Assembly: GCA_050699515.1 (NCBI GenBank)
Contig: JBOHFF010000079.1
Location: forward strand, 1-64,000
Origin: GCA-003244245 sp050699515
GTDB taxonomy: Bacteria; Actinomycetota; Actinomycetes; Mycobacteriales; Pseudonocardiaceae
Length of the DNA stretch: 64,000 bases
Direction: 5' to 3'
Positions 42,252-50,581 of this stretch are shown here, in pieces. The notes below the pieces were generated by a model. It had not been told where the DNA came from. It saw only the letters and a program-made list of their open reading frames with translations, and did no database searches. Numbering within the stretch: position 1 is the stretch's first letter; the number at the start of each line of letters is the position of its first letter. The position numbers and the translations under genes were made by a program.

Positions 42252-43292
42252 GGGACGACAGCGGTGCACCAGCACCATCTCGCTGGTGACCACGCCGTGC
42301 CCGGTGGTGAGCTCGTCGACGATGTCGAAGGAGGCCGCTATCCGGGCCGGGGTGTCGATGATGATCGTGACCACCGGGACGCGACGGCCCAGTTGCAGCA
42401 GCCGATCGCCGTGCGGCGCGGCCTCGCCGTGGAAGCCCCAGATGCCCCGCAGCGCGGTCGCGCCCCGGGCGCCGGTCTGCCGCAGCCGCCGTATCAACGC
42501 TCGGTGCACCGGCTGCCCGCCGTGCAACGCCTGTTCCGAGGTGAAGACCATCAGCTTCTGCCACCTCGCCCTCCCGTCCTCGGCAGTAGCCGGCAGGGCG
42601 CGCGGGCGTTCGAGGAGCTCACCGTCGCGTTTGCACACCCGGATCCGTTCCAGGGTGATCAGCGGTCGGCGTAGCAGGCTACCGAGCTCGGCCAGGACCT
42701 GGCTGATGCGCTCGTCCGAGCCGACCGCGACGATCATCATCGGCACGTCGGTGTTGCGGCCGAAGAACCTGGCGCGCTGCCGCTGGCCGTGCGCCGTCCC
42801 GTCGACACCCAGCAGTACGGTGGCCCCGGCGATGCCGTGGCAATGCAGCAGCTCACAGATCGCGACGAAGCCCGGCATCCGGTGCACGCGCTCCTGCCGA
42901 CCGACGTACACGGTCAGCTTGGTGGCTCCCGGTGACTTCTCGGGTAGCCGCACCGCCGCGATGTCCCCGCGCAGCAGCCACGCCCGCTCCAATGTGATCA
43001 AACCCCGGTGCTCGACGGCTCGGTGGAGGGCTCGGAGGTCTTCGAGCAGGGTTTCGATCCGTGGGCGGGTGTCCACGGCGACAGAGACGGCAGGCAGATC
43101 CTCGGACAAGCTGAGGAGCCGGTCAGTCCGCAGCGGGTGCTTGAGCCCGAACCCCTCCGCGCCGCGCAGCAGCACACTGGTGGCGATCGCCCGCCGTCCG
43201 AACAGCTCCAGCTGGCGCTGCGCCAGCAAGGCTCGACCGCTGCGGTGCCGCTCCCCGAAGTAGCTGGTGAGCTTCAGGCAGTCCTCGATCAC
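42240..43292 (-). CDS. Triplicated DUF190 protein
   Basis: 350 residues from GTG 43292. Three DUF190 units are visible: CLKLTSYFGERHRSG/GFGLKHPLRTDRLLSLSED; TKLTVYVGRQERVHRM/IAGATVLLGVDGTAHGQ; and QKLMVFTSEQALHGGQ/RGATALRGIWGFHGEAAP. DUF190 is a GlnB-like fold often encoded beside crcB fluoride channels; one unit is usual, so three is notable. It overlaps the crcB stop by four bases (GTGA), last in the crcB operon. Likely helper or regulator of fluoride export (inference from context). Confidence 0.88.
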   Translation of the reverse strand: MIEDCLKLTSYFGERHRSGRALLAQRQLELFGRRAIATSVLLRGAEGFGLKHPLRTDRLLSLSEDLPAVSVAVDTRPRIETLLEDLRALHRAVEHRGLITLERAWLLRGDIAAVRLPEKSPGATKLTVYVGRQERVHRMPGFVAICELLHCHGIAGATVLLGVDGTAHGQRQRARFFGRNTDVPMMIVAVGSDERISQVLAELGSLLRRPLITLERIRVCKRDGELLERPRALPATAEDGRARWQKLMVFTSEQALHGGQPVHRALIRRLRQTGARGATALRGIWGFHGEAAPHGDRLLQLGRRVPVVTIIIDTPARIAASFDIVDELTTGHGVVTSEMVLVHRCRPLSV

Positions 43293-43648
43293 AGGTGGCT
43301 CCCGAGCAGCCGGCCCAGCGCCGCGGCGAGGATTCCGGCGACCAGACTCACCACCATGTTCGCTGTCATGCTCAGCAGCTGCCGATCCTCGGCGAGGCGC
43401 TGGGTCTCGAACATCCACGTCGAGAAGGTCGTGTACGAGCCGACCGCGGCGGTGCCGGCCAGCAGGGCCACCTCGTGGTTCAACGTCACGCCCGTGAGCA
43501 GGCCGAGCAGGACCGCCCCGGAGAGGTTGACCACCACTGTGCCGTACGGGAAGGAGCGGGATGCCCGGGAGGAGATCGCCCTGTCGAGGAGGAAGCGAAG
43601 CACCGAGCCTGCACCGCCGATCAGTGCCATCCCGGCCCACAACAGCAC
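43289..43648 (-). CDS. crcB: CrcB/Fluc fluoride channel, second subunit
   Basis: 119 residues from GTG 43648, which follows the first crcB stop by two bases. Signature segments: GGAGSVLRFLLDRAI, FPYGTVVVNLSGAVLLGLL and VGSYTTFSTWMFE, with four membrane helices. It has the length of one Fluc subunit. It pairs with the neighbouring crcB to form a heterodimeric fluoride exporter. Confidence 0.9.
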   Translation of the reverse strand: MLLWAGMALIGGAGSVLRFLLDRAISSRASRSFPYGTVVVNLSGAVLLGLLTGVTLNHEVALLAGTAAVGSYTTFSTWMFETQRLAEDRQLLSMTANMVVSLVAGILAAALGRLLGSHL

Positions 43649-43650
43649 GG

Positions 43651-44037
43651 TCAGGCCCGCATCCGCACGCGTCGCACCAGGGCGGTGGACAGATGCACCG
43701 CGGCGTAGCCACCGGCGATGCTCGCCGACGCGTAACCGGCCGCCAGCCCGTAGTGGCGCGCGTCGAGCATCCCGAGCAGCTCCACCTGCATCGTCGAGAA
43801 CGTGGTGAGCCCGCCACACAGGCCTGTACCCAGCAGCGGTCGCCGGTAGCTGGACAGCGGCAATCGCTCTTGCAGTCGGGTGGCGAAGTAGCCCAGCAGG
43901 CAGGCGCCGAGGAGGTTCACGGCGAAGGTCACCCACGGCCAGCTTGCCGCCGGCGCCGGGTACGCCTCATTCAGGAGCCCGCGACACAGCGTACCGACGC
44001 AACCACCGGCGAAGACTGCGGCCAGCTCCCGACGCAT
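43651..44037 (-). CDS. crcB: CrcB/Fluc fluoride channel, first subunit
   Basis: 128 residues from ATG 44037 (MRRELAAVFAGGCVGTLCRG). Family motifs: WPWVTFAVNLLGACLLGYFA and LCGGLTTFSTMQVE, with four membrane helices. Together with the downstream paralogue it resembles the two-gene Fluc arrangement. No fluoride riboswitch consensus was found in the 250 bases upstream; instead there is a strong hairpin. Confidence 0.9.
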   Translation of the reverse strand: MRRELAAVFAGGCVGTLCRGLLNEAYPAPAASWPWVTFAVNLLGACLLGYFATRLQERLPLSSYRRPLLGTGLCGGLTTFSTMQVELLGMLDARHYGLAAGYASASIAGGYAAVHLSTALVRRVRMRA

Positions 44038-44087
44038 CACGATCGCTGATTCAACACGCGACCGGTCAGCATCGCCCACCGTGGCGA

Positions 44088-44122
44088 TCGCCCGGGGCGG
44101 CCGTCCTCACCGCCCCGGGCGA
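44088..44122. terminator. Strong 13-bp hairpin between crcB and TetR genes
   Basis: TCGCCCGGGGCGG and CCGCCCCGGGCGA are perfect inverted arms around a nine-base loop. There is no T-run. It sits in the leader of the crcB operon and upstream of the TetR gene, so it could be an operator or RNA structure rather than a terminator. Confidence 0.5.
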
Positions 44123-44293
44123 CCCCACATCCCCCCGCGGGACCCCCAAACGTGCTATTGCTGCAGGGTTTACGCACGCGAGCCGCTACTTTGACGAAAC
44201 ATACCAGCGGGTGTGTTTGGGTCGCCACCCAGATAACGGTGTGACCTGGAAGCGCTGCCACCCGGACCTCGAGACGAGTAGCGTCGAGGCGTC

Positions 44294-45043
44294 ATGTCCA
44301 GCACCGGTCTCCCACCACCCAGCGCGAGTGGTGGCGAATCCTACCCGGGCCGGGCCAGGCTGCAGCCACGGGCCCAGGCCACCCGGCTGGCGATTCTCAC
44401 TGCCGCCGCCGGGCACTTCGCTCGCGCCGGCTACCACGCCACCTCGCTGGACAGCGTGTTGGCTGACAGTGGGGGCACCAAGGGGGCGCTGTATTTCCAC
44501 TTCGCCTCCAAGGAGATGCTGGCACGAGCGGTCATCGCCCAGATGGTGCAGCGGTGGGGAGATCTCCGCGAGCAGATCAGCCGGCGTGGGCTTGATCCGC
44601 TCTCCGAGCTGGTGGCCCTGGTCGACGGAGTGATCGCCCTACTAATCGACGACCCGATCGCCCGAGGCGGCACCCGCCTGCTCAACGAGTTGTCGATGCA
44701 GAAGCCGGACGCGTACGGGCACTACGACTTCGGCGAACGCGCCACGTGCGATCTGTTGATCCGGGCCGCGCAAGCCGGTCTGCTCCGGGAGGGGATCCAC
44801 CCTGTCCTGGTCGCCCGGCAGATCGTCGCGATCGTTGCCGGCCACCGGCAGATCTGCGACGCGGTGGGCGACCGCCAGCAGCTCTGGCAGCGGATCGATG
44901 GTGCCTGGGCGCTCCTGCTCCCCGCGATCGCCACCGACACCTGGATAGCCTCTGCCCCCTCCCGTCCCCCCCGACATGGCGACATATCGGGATTGAGTAA
45001 AGGGCCCCGGCGTCACGGGGGCAACGCGACGCCGGGGCCATAA
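44294..45043 (+). CDS. ScbR-like TetR-family regulator
   Basis: A 249-residue regulator. The helix-turn-helix (TRLAILTAAAGHFARAGYHA, TSLDSVLADSGGTKGALYFH, FASKEMLARAVI) lies at ~30-90 and is of the gamma-butyrolactone-receptor (ScbR/ArpA) type. The ligand domain follows to about residue 222. The last ~25 residues (PRHGDISGLSKGPRRHGG...) are read from a family A repeat and a terminator-like hairpin, so the native stop seems to have been lost. It could respond to a diffusible autoregulator; no synthase (AfsA) is in the window. Confidence 0.82.
   Translation: MSSTGLPPPSASGGESYPGRARLQPRAQATRLAILTAAAGHFARAGYHATSLDSVLADSGGTKGALYFHFASKEMLARAVIAQMVQRWGDLREQISRRGLDPLSELVALVDGVIALLIDDPIARGGTRLLNELSMQKPDAYGHYDFGERATCDLLIRAAQAGLLREGIHPVLVARQIVAIVAGHRQICDAVGDRQQLWQRIDGAWALLLPAIATDTWIASAPSRPPRHGDISGLSKGPRRHGGNATPGP
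44970..44991 (+). repeat. Dispersed repeat family A, copy 3 (single arm)
   Basis: CCGACATGGCGACATATCGGG matches the 48.6 kb arms with one change. It lies inside the 3' end of the TetR frame. Confidence 0.6.
45003..45039 (+). terminator. Perfect 12-bp hairpin at the end of the TetR gene
   Basis: GGCCCCGGCGTC and GACGCCGGGGCC are inverted around 13 bases. There is no T-run, as often in actinobacterial terminators. It overlaps the last codons of the TetR frame. Confidence 0.6.
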
Positions 45044-45175
45044 ACCCGATCCGCCCGGGCGCGGTCGGACAGATCGGGGGCTCATGGCGGCAGAGGTCGG
45101 TCGACCTGGCATCGGCAAGACCGGTCAGTAGGACCGGTCACCGGCAAACGACGACCCAAACCGGGTGTCGCGGGA

Positions 45176-46000
45176 TCAGTCCGGTGATGTGGAAGGCTGC
45201 GCAGCCAGGGACCCCGGGAGGTCGCTGGTGTCGCGGGCACTCAGACCATGCGGTGGGAGGAGGCTCTCCATCTCCCAGCCGTCACGCACCGCGACGTCTG
45301 AGGCGCCCTTGGCGCCGCTACTGCCTCCGGAACCGCCGATCATAGACGGTGATGTGGTGCCTCCCGGCGGGCTCGCCGGCATCGGAGCCACCGGACCGTC
45401 GCCGATCGCGACCGGGACAGCCATCGGGTGCGCCGCGGGCTCAGCGGGAGCACCAAGCGCAACGGCAGGGCGCACCGCGGTGCGTACGGAGGTCACTGGG
45501 GTGGGAGCCGCGGGCGTAACGGATCGCTCCGCTGCCGGCTGGTCGGCCGGCACGAGCGACTGGGCTACGGGGCGCTGCGGCGCTACGGGGTGCTGCTGCG
45601 CAGTGCCAGACAGCGGCCGCGACGCCGGGGTCAGGACTTGGGCCAGCGGTTTCGCAACGCTGACGGAGTTGACGACGGGCCGCAGAAAGCGGACCTGCGC
45701 CGGTGGCTGAACGGGCAGCCGCGGCACCGAGGCGCCCGAGAGCACATTCTTGACTGCCGGTCTGACCGGCGACGGCCCACCGAGCAGATCGCCGGACCGG
45801 TCATCAGATGCCGAGGCGGTGTTGATGATGTGGATCAAGCCAGTGTCGGGTTGCCCCAGATCGTCATCCGCGTGGCTGGTTCCCGACCCCAGTAGCCATC
45901 CGACGGTGACCAGCGTGCCGAGCACGACCAAACGCAGCAGCGCGCGCATCACCCCACGGGGCGCAGACTCTGCGCCACCTGTGTCGGGGATGGCGGTCAC
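45176..46000 (-). CDS. Secreted low-complexity protein, function unknown
   Basis: A 274-residue protein with an N-terminal membrane/signal segment (VMRALLRLVVLGTLVTVGWL then GSGTSHADDD, probable cleavage after SHA). The mature part is Pro/Ala/Val/Ser-rich with no folded domain visible. It probably stays in the envelope or is exported. No family is recognised. Its divergent or tandem partners give no clue. Confidence 0.6.
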   Translation of the reverse strand: MTAIPDTGGAESAPRGVMRALLRLVVLGTLVTVGWLLGSGTSHADDDLGQPDTGLIHIINTASASDDRSGDLLGGPSPVRPAVKNVLSGASVPRLPVQPPAQVRFLRPVVNSVSVAKPLAQVLTPASRPLSGTAQQHPVAPQRPVAQSLVPADQPAAERSVTPAAPTPVTSVRTAVRPAVALGAPAEPAAHPMAVPVAIGDGPVAPMPASPPGGTTSPSMIGGSGGSSGAKGASDVAVRDGWEMESLLPPHGLSARDTSDLPGSLAAQPSTSPD

Positions 46001-46059
46001 CGGTTCCCCCTCGACCTATCCGCCCGATCCGGACTTACCCGGACAGTCGCTCACTGATA

Positions 46060-47292
46060 CTACACACTGTTATCACTTTGCGTAATATCAGTGATCGTTG
46101 AAGGTCTCCGGCCGTCCAACCCGGCTGTGACGAGGCGGGCGATCGCCTCGTCGAGCACCTCATCACGCTTGCAGAACGCGAACCTCACCAGGTGCCGCCA
46201 CGACACCGGATCGTCGACGAAGACCTGCACCGGCACCGCCACCACACCGGCGCGGGAGGGCAGCTCACGGCAGAACCGCAGCCCGTCCGAATAGCCGAGC
46301 GGCCGGACGTCCGCGCAGACGAAGTAGGTCCCTTCCGATCGGCGCACACCGAAACCGGCGGCGCGCAGCCCCGCGGCCAGCCGGTGCTGTTTGTCCTGCA
46401 ACGCGGCGCGGTGTGCCGCCAACCAGGTGTGCTCGGCGCTCAGTGCGTGCGCGACCGCCGGCTGGAAGGGTGCTCCGCCGACGAAGGTGAGGAACTGTTT
46501 CGCCGCCCGCGTCGCGGCCACCAGGTGCGCCGGCCCGCACACCCAGCCGATCTTCCAGCCGGTCACGCTGAAGGTCTTGCCCGCGCTGGAGACGGACAGG
46601 GTGCGCTGAGCCATTCCGGGGAACGTCATGATCGGCACGTGTTGCGCGGTGTCGAACACCAGATGCTCGTAGACCTCATCGGTGATCACCAGCAGATCAT
46701 GCTCAACGGCGAGTGCCGCGAGCGCGGCCAGCTCCGGTCGGCGCAGCACCGTGCCGGTGGGGTTGTGCGGGCTGTTGAGCAGCAGCGCCCGGGTGGCCGG
46801 CGTGATCGCGCCGGCCACCGCGTCGAGGTCCAGCGCGAACCTGTCTGCTTCGGCGACCAGCGGCACGCACCGCCGGTTCGCCCCGGCCAGTGCCACCGCT
46901 GCGGCGTAGGAGTCGTAGTAGGGCTCGATGAGCAGGACCTCATCGCCCGGCTCGACCAGGCCGAGCAGTGCGGCGCTGATCGCTTCGGTGGCGCCGACGG
47001 TGATCAGCACCTCGGTGTCAGGATCGTGTGCCACACCGTAGTGGGCTGCCCGGTGCTCGGCGACGGCCTGGCGTAACTCGGGGATGCCCGGCCCGGGCGG
47101 GTACTGATTGCGCCCGCCGGCGATGGCCGAGCGGGCCACCTCGAGCATGCCGATCGGGCCATCGGTGTCCGGGAAACCCTGGCCGAGGTTCACCGCACCG
47201 GTGCGCGCAGCCAACTCGGTCATCTCCGCGAAGATCGTTGAGGCGAACGGCTGTAGCCGGGTGACCAATCCGTGAGCTCGCACGGTCGTCAT
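46060..47292 (-). CDS. Class I aminotransferase (DapC / kynurenine-type)
   Basis: 410 residues from ATG 47292 (MTTVRAHGLVTRLQPFASTI); the longer frame is non-typical. Features: AVNLGQGFPDTDGPIGML, NQYPPGPGIPELRQAV, NSPHNPTGTVL, DEVYEHLVFD, and the PLP lysine in SVSSAGKTFSVTGWKIGW. Relatives act as succinyldiaminopimelate aminotransferase (DapC) or as glutamine/kynurenine transaminase; context does not choose. It is divergent from the DUF445 gene, with 59 bases between starts. Confidence 0.9.
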   Translation of the reverse strand: MTTVRAHGLVTRLQPFASTIFAEMTELAARTGAVNLGQGFPDTDGPIGMLEVARSAIAGGRNQYPPGPGIPELRQAVAEHRAAHYGVAHDPDTEVLITVGATEAISAALLGLVEPGDEVLLIEPYYDSYAAAVALAGANRRCVPLVAEADRFALDLDAVAGAITPATRALLLNSPHNPTGTVLRRPELAALAALAVEHDLLVITDEVYEHLVFDTAQHVPIMTFPGMAQRTLSVSSAGKTFSVTGWKIGWVCGPAHLVAATRAAKQFLTFVGGAPFQPAVAHALSAEHTWLAAHRAALQDKQHRLAAGLRAAGFGVRRSEGTYFVCADVRPLGYSDGLRFCRELPSRAGVVAVPVQVFVDDPVSWRHLVRFAFCKRDEVLDEAIARLVTAGLDGRRPSTITDITQSDNSV

Positions 47293-47351
47293 CCTGCTGC
47301 AAGTCCTGCTCCAAGTCCTCCAAGTCACAGCGTCGAGGCACAATCGGCAGG

Positions 47352-48614
47352 GTGGAGCTGACCCGTAACGAGCAAGCCAAGCAGCGGGACCTGCGCCGGA
47401 TGAAGGTGGTTGCGCTCGCGTTCCTGCTGGGTGCCGCGGTGGTGTATGTGGTGACACTGCTCTACGAGGGTCCCAATGGGACCACTGCGCCCTGGGTGGG
47501 GTACGTGCGAGCGATGGCCGAGGCCAGCATGGTCGGTGCGCTGGCCGACTGGTTCGCGGTGACCGCGCTGTTCCGTCACCCGTTGGGGCTGCCCATCCCG
47601 CATACCGCGATCATCCCCCGGAAGAAGGACGCGCTCGGCGAGAACCTCGGTGATTTCGTGGGTAGCAACTTCCTCGCCGAGGCGGTGGTGACCGAGAAGC
47701 TGGCCCGGGTCGGGATCAGTGCTCGGCTCGGCAACTGGTTCGCGCAACCCCGCAATGCCGAGCGCGCCACCGCTGAGCTGGCCACCGCGGTGCGCGCCGT
47801 GGTGACCGTGCTGCGCGATGAGGACGTGCAGGCGCTGCTGGAGAACGCCTTGTTCAAACGCCTTGTCGAGCAGTCGTGGGGTCCACCGTTGGGCCGGGTG
47901 CTCGGTCAGTTGCTCATCGACGGGTCGCATCACAAGCTCGTCGAACTGGTCGCTGAGCGGGCTTATGAGTGGGTGCGCGACAACCACAGCGCGGTCGTGC
48001 GGGTGGTCAGCCAGCGCTTGCCGGGATGGTCGCCGAGGTTTGTCGACGAACTGGTCGCGGACCGCCTCTACGGGGAGGTGCTGTCGTTCGCCTGGGCGGT
48101 GCACACCGACCCTGAGCACCCCATGCGTAAGGCGTTGGACACCTTCCTGCTGGAGTTCGCCGAGGATCTGCGGACGGACCCGGAGATGATCGAGCGCGCC
48201 GAGGTGATCCAGCGGCAGGTGCTGGCGCACCCCGAGGTGCAGATCCTGCTCGGATCCGCCTGGGGTACCGCGAAGAAGTTGCTGCTCAGCGCCGCGGAGG
48301 ACCCGTCCTCGGAGCTGCGCCGGCGGGTGCGGAACGGTCTGGTCGCACTGGGTGGGCGGTTGTCCGAGGATGTGGAGTTGCGATCCAAGGTGGACAACTG
48401 GCTGCAAGGCTTGGCCAGCTATGTGGTGTCCAACTACCGTGGGGAGATCACCACCTTGATCACCGACACGGTGCAGCGCTGGGACGCCGGGGAGACCGCC
48501 CGCAAGGTGGAGCTCCAAGTAGGTCGGGATCTCCAGTTCATCCGCATCAACGGCACCGTCGTCGGCGCCCTGGCCGGCCTGGCCATCCACGCCGCCTCCC
48601 AGCTCCTCCTCTGA
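47352..48614 (+). CDS. DUF445 membrane-associated protein
   Basis: A 420-residue protein from GTG 47352. It has the family order: N-terminal membrane helix (VVALAFLLGAAVVYVVTLL), GYVRAMAEASMVGALADWFA with FRHPLGLPIPHTAIIPRKKD, a long helical middle, and a C-terminal hydrophobic tail (GTVVGALAGLAIHAASQLLL). Function unknown across bacteria. It is followed by a family A hairpin that fits a terminator role. Confidence 0.88.
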   Translation: MELTRNEQAKQRDLRRMKVVALAFLLGAAVVYVVTLLYEGPNGTTAPWVGYVRAMAEASMVGALADWFAVTALFRHPLGLPIPHTAIIPRKKDALGENLGDFVGSNFLAEAVVTEKLARVGISARLGNWFAQPRNAERATAELATAVRAVVTVLRDEDVQALLENALFKRLVEQSWGPPLGRVLGQLLIDGSHHKLVELVAERAYEWVRDNHSAVVRVVSQRLPGWSPRFVDELVADRLYGEVLSFAWAVHTDPEHPMRKALDTFLLEFAEDLRTDPEMIERAEVIQRQVLAHPEVQILLGSAWGTAKKLLLSAAEDPSSELRRRVRNGLVALGGRLSEDVELRSKVDNWLQGLASYVVSNYRGEITTLITDTVQRWDAGETARKVELQVGRDLQFIRINGTVVGALAGLAIHAASQLLL

Positions 48615-48621
48615 CACTCTC

Positions 48622-48686
48622 CCGACATGGAGACATATCTGGGGTCAGCGAGCCGGTTACCACCCCGATATGTCTCCATGTCGGGG
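48622..48686. repeat. Dispersed palindromic repeat family A, copy 4 (full hairpin)
   Basis: The left arm CCGACATGGAGACATATC and the right arm GATATGTCTCCATGTCGG pair almost perfectly (one indel) around an 18-base loop. It lies between the stop of the DUF445 gene and the start of the DUF2516 gene. It is the most complete copy of the family. Confidence 0.8.
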
Positions 48687-48714
48687 CACAGCGTCGCCTG
48701 CGTATCCTGAGTGG

Positions 48715-49023
48715 GTGCTGGAGACGCTAGACATCGTGATTTACCAGATCCTGTATCTGGCCGCGGTCCCGGTGGGGATCTTCGCCTTCATCCATGCCAC
48801 GCTCCAGCGGGCCGATGCCTATACCGCTGCCGACAAGTTGACCAAGCCGGCCTGGCTGGGCATCACCGGAGGCGCCGGCGTCCTGCTGCTGCTCAACTTC
48901 CTGCTCAACCGGGTCGGGTCCGGCTCGATGTTGTTGTACCTTGTCGGCCTGGTAGCCGTGCTGGTCTACCTGGTGGACGTCAAGCCCGCGGTGACCGAGG
49001 TACAACGCGGCCCGCGCTGGTGA
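48715..49023 (+). CDS. DUF2516-family membrane protein
   Basis: 102 residues from GTG 48715 (VLETLDIVIYQILYLAAVPV). Three hydrophobic helices are visible, with the family's FAFIHATLQRADAYTAADKL and TKPAWLGITGGAGVLLLLNF. The C-terminus (VYLVDVKPAVTEVQRG) is typical. Function unknown; relatives are found across actinobacteria. It precedes the CDF gene. Confidence 0.85.
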   Translation: MLETLDIVIYQILYLAAVPVGIFAFIHATLQRADAYTAADKLTKPAWLGITGGAGVLLLLNFLLNRVGSGSMLLYLVGLVAVLVYLVDVKPAVTEVQRGPRW

Positions 49024-49062
49024 TATCGCGCTGGTGACCCCGACCGTCAATTGAGGGTAACT

Positions 49063-49080
49063 CATGCATGAACATGCATG
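49063..49080 (+). promoter_or_regulatory. Palindrome upstream of the cation transporter
   Basis: CATGCATGAACATGCATG is a symmetric 18-base site ending 13 bases before the chosen ATG of the CDF gene. Such A/T-rich palindromes upstream of metal exporters often bind ArsR/SmtB or MerR-type sensors; this assignment is inferred. Confidence 0.4.
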
Positions 49081-49093
49081 TATCGTGACGCGC

Positions 49094-50017
49094 ATGGGCG
49101 ATCACGGGCATGGTCATGGGGCCGCAACCTCCGATCGTCGGCGACTCGGCTGGGCGCTGGCCATCATCTCGGTGGTGCTGCTGGCCGAGGTCATCGGCGC
49201 CGCTTCGACCGGCTCGCTGGCATTGCTCGCCGACGCCGGGCATCTGGCCACCGACGTGCTGGGTCTCTCGGTCGCGCTGATCGCCACCGTGCTCGCGCGA
49301 CGCCCGCCGTGCCAGCGCAGGACCTACGGGCTGGGCCGCGCCGAGATCCTCGCGGCCGCGTTCAACGCCCTGTTACTGCTGGTGGTGGGCGGGGTGGTAG
49401 CGGTCGAGGCGATCAGTCGGCTGTCCGCTCCGCCACCGGTGGCCGGCGGCCCGCTGCTGGTCATCGGGGCGTTCGGACTGGTCGGCAACCTGGCCGCGCT
49501 ACTGGTGCTCAGCGGCGGATTCAGCCGTCAGGCAGCTCGCCAGCGCAGCCTCAACCTGCGCGGCGCGCTGCTCGAGGTGGCCGGCGATGCGTTCGGTTCT
49601 GTCGCGGTGCTCAGCGCTGCGCTGGTCGTGCTCGCCACCGGATGGCGCCAGGCCGACCCCGTCGCGTCACTGGTGATCGCAGCACTGATCCTGCCGCGGG
49701 CACTGGCCCTGCTCCGTGAAGCGGCCCACGTGCTGCTGGAAGGCGCTCCTCGCGGCGTGGACACCGCAGAGGTGGAGCGGGTGCTGCGCACGGTGGCAGG
49801 GGTGCGTGATGTGCACGACCTGCATCTGTGGACGATCACATCGGGCCGGCACGCCGTCTCCGCCCACCTGGTCGTCGAGGAAGCCCGGTCGCTGCACTGC
49901 GGAGACGCCTCCGTGCTCGACGCCGCCGCCCAGGCGCTGCGTACCCATTTCGGTCTCACCCACAGCACCCTGCAAGTCGAGCACGACGACCACGCTGACC
50001 ACGAGCACACCTGCTAA
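49094..50017 (+). CDS. Cation diffusion facilitator (CDF/CzcD-type)
   Basis: 307 residues from ATG 49094 (MGDHGHGHG, His-rich start). Six membrane helices, with metal-site motifs LLADAGHLATDVLGL (helix 2) and LLEVAGDAFGSVAVL (helix 5), and a C-terminal cytoplasmic domain (GVRDVHDLHLWTITSGRHAV, SAHLVVEE). It exports Zn2+ or a related divalent metal by proton antiport. The final His/Asp tail (EHDDHADHEHTC) is likely metal binding. Confidence 0.9.
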   Translation: MGDHGHGHGAATSDRRRLGWALAIISVVLLAEVIGAASTGSLALLADAGHLATDVLGLSVALIATVLARRPPCQRRTYGLGRAEILAAAFNALLLLVVGGVVAVEAISRLSAPPPVAGGPLLVIGAFGLVGNLAALLVLSGGFSRQAARQRSLNLRGALLEVAGDAFGSVAVLSAALVVLATGWRQADPVASLVIAALILPRALALLREAAHVLLEGAPRGVDTAEVERVLRTVAGVRDVHDLHLWTITSGRHAVSAHLVVEEARSLHCGDASVLDAAAQALRTHFGLTHSTLQVEHDDHADHEHTC

Positions 50018-50026
50018 CCCCTCCCG

Positions 50027-50092
50027 GCGTGTCGCGTCCTGTTGCCCGGTGTGTCGCGCTCACCTGCGCGGTGTGTCCGCTTCCCGTGCTCA
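50027..50092. repeat. Three degenerate 22-bp tandem repeats
   Basis: Units starting at 50027, 50049 and 50071 share the first part (G[C/T]GTGTC[G/C]CG), then diverge. They fill the gap between two convergent genes; no function is apparent. Confidence 0.55.
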
Positions 50093-50095
50093 GGT

Positions 50096-50581
50096 TCAGC
50101 CGGCGCGCAGCCACGTCAACGTGAACTGATACTCCGTCTCCAGCAGCCTGGCGACGCTGTCCGTGATGACCTTTTCCACCTTGCCGCCGAACAGCGGCAG
50201 CGGAACCTCGGCGGTGAGCGAAGCGCCGAGCACACACCCGTCAGGGTCGGGCTCGAGGCGCATTGCGCCGGTAACGGTGCCCGGAGCCCCATCGACCACT
50301 GCATGCACCCGGCCGGTGGAACCGCTCCAGGTCTCGGTTCGGTGGATCGTCAGCTCGCCCGGCAGCACCGAGCGCAGGAACGAGGGCATCGCGTCCTCGG
50401 GCACCGCCTGGTGCACCACGATGGTGACACCGTGAGCATCCTGCCGCCACTCCACCAGCTTGGCGCGCGGCCCGCCCACCGCCTGCAGCTTCGCCTGCAG
50501 ATACGGCCGATCGGTGAGCACCTCCCGGATACGCTCCGGTGACGCAGGGTAGCGGTGCCGCAGTGCCAATCGGCTGGCCAT
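50096..50581 (-). CDS. DUF2505 START-like protein
   Basis: A 161-residue protein with DUF2505 features: LRHRYPASPERIREVLTDRP at the start, the central WSGSTGRVHAVVDGAPGTVT, and the C-terminal VEKVITDSVARLLETEYQF. The fold is SRPBCC/START-like, so it probably binds a lipid or other hydrophobic molecule. Very common in actinobacteria. Function unproven. Confidence 0.88.
   Translation of the reverse strand: MASRLALRHRYPASPERIREVLTDRPYLQAKLQAVGGPRAKLVEWRQDAHGVTIVVHQAVPEDAMPSFLRSVLPGELTIHRTETWSGSTGRVHAVVDGAPGTVTGAMRLEPDPDGCVLGASLTAEVPLPLFGGKVEKVITDSVARLLETEYQFTLTWLRAG

Noticed and set aside
44037..44290. Possible fluoride riboswitch upstream of crcB
   Set aside because: The expected GATG/ACCGCC-type conserved core was not found on the minus strand. 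Only a simple GC hairpin is present.
47325..48617. A 430-residue frame antisense to the DUF445 gene
   Set aside because: Gln/His/Arg-rich antisense shadow. The plus strand has clear family motifs.
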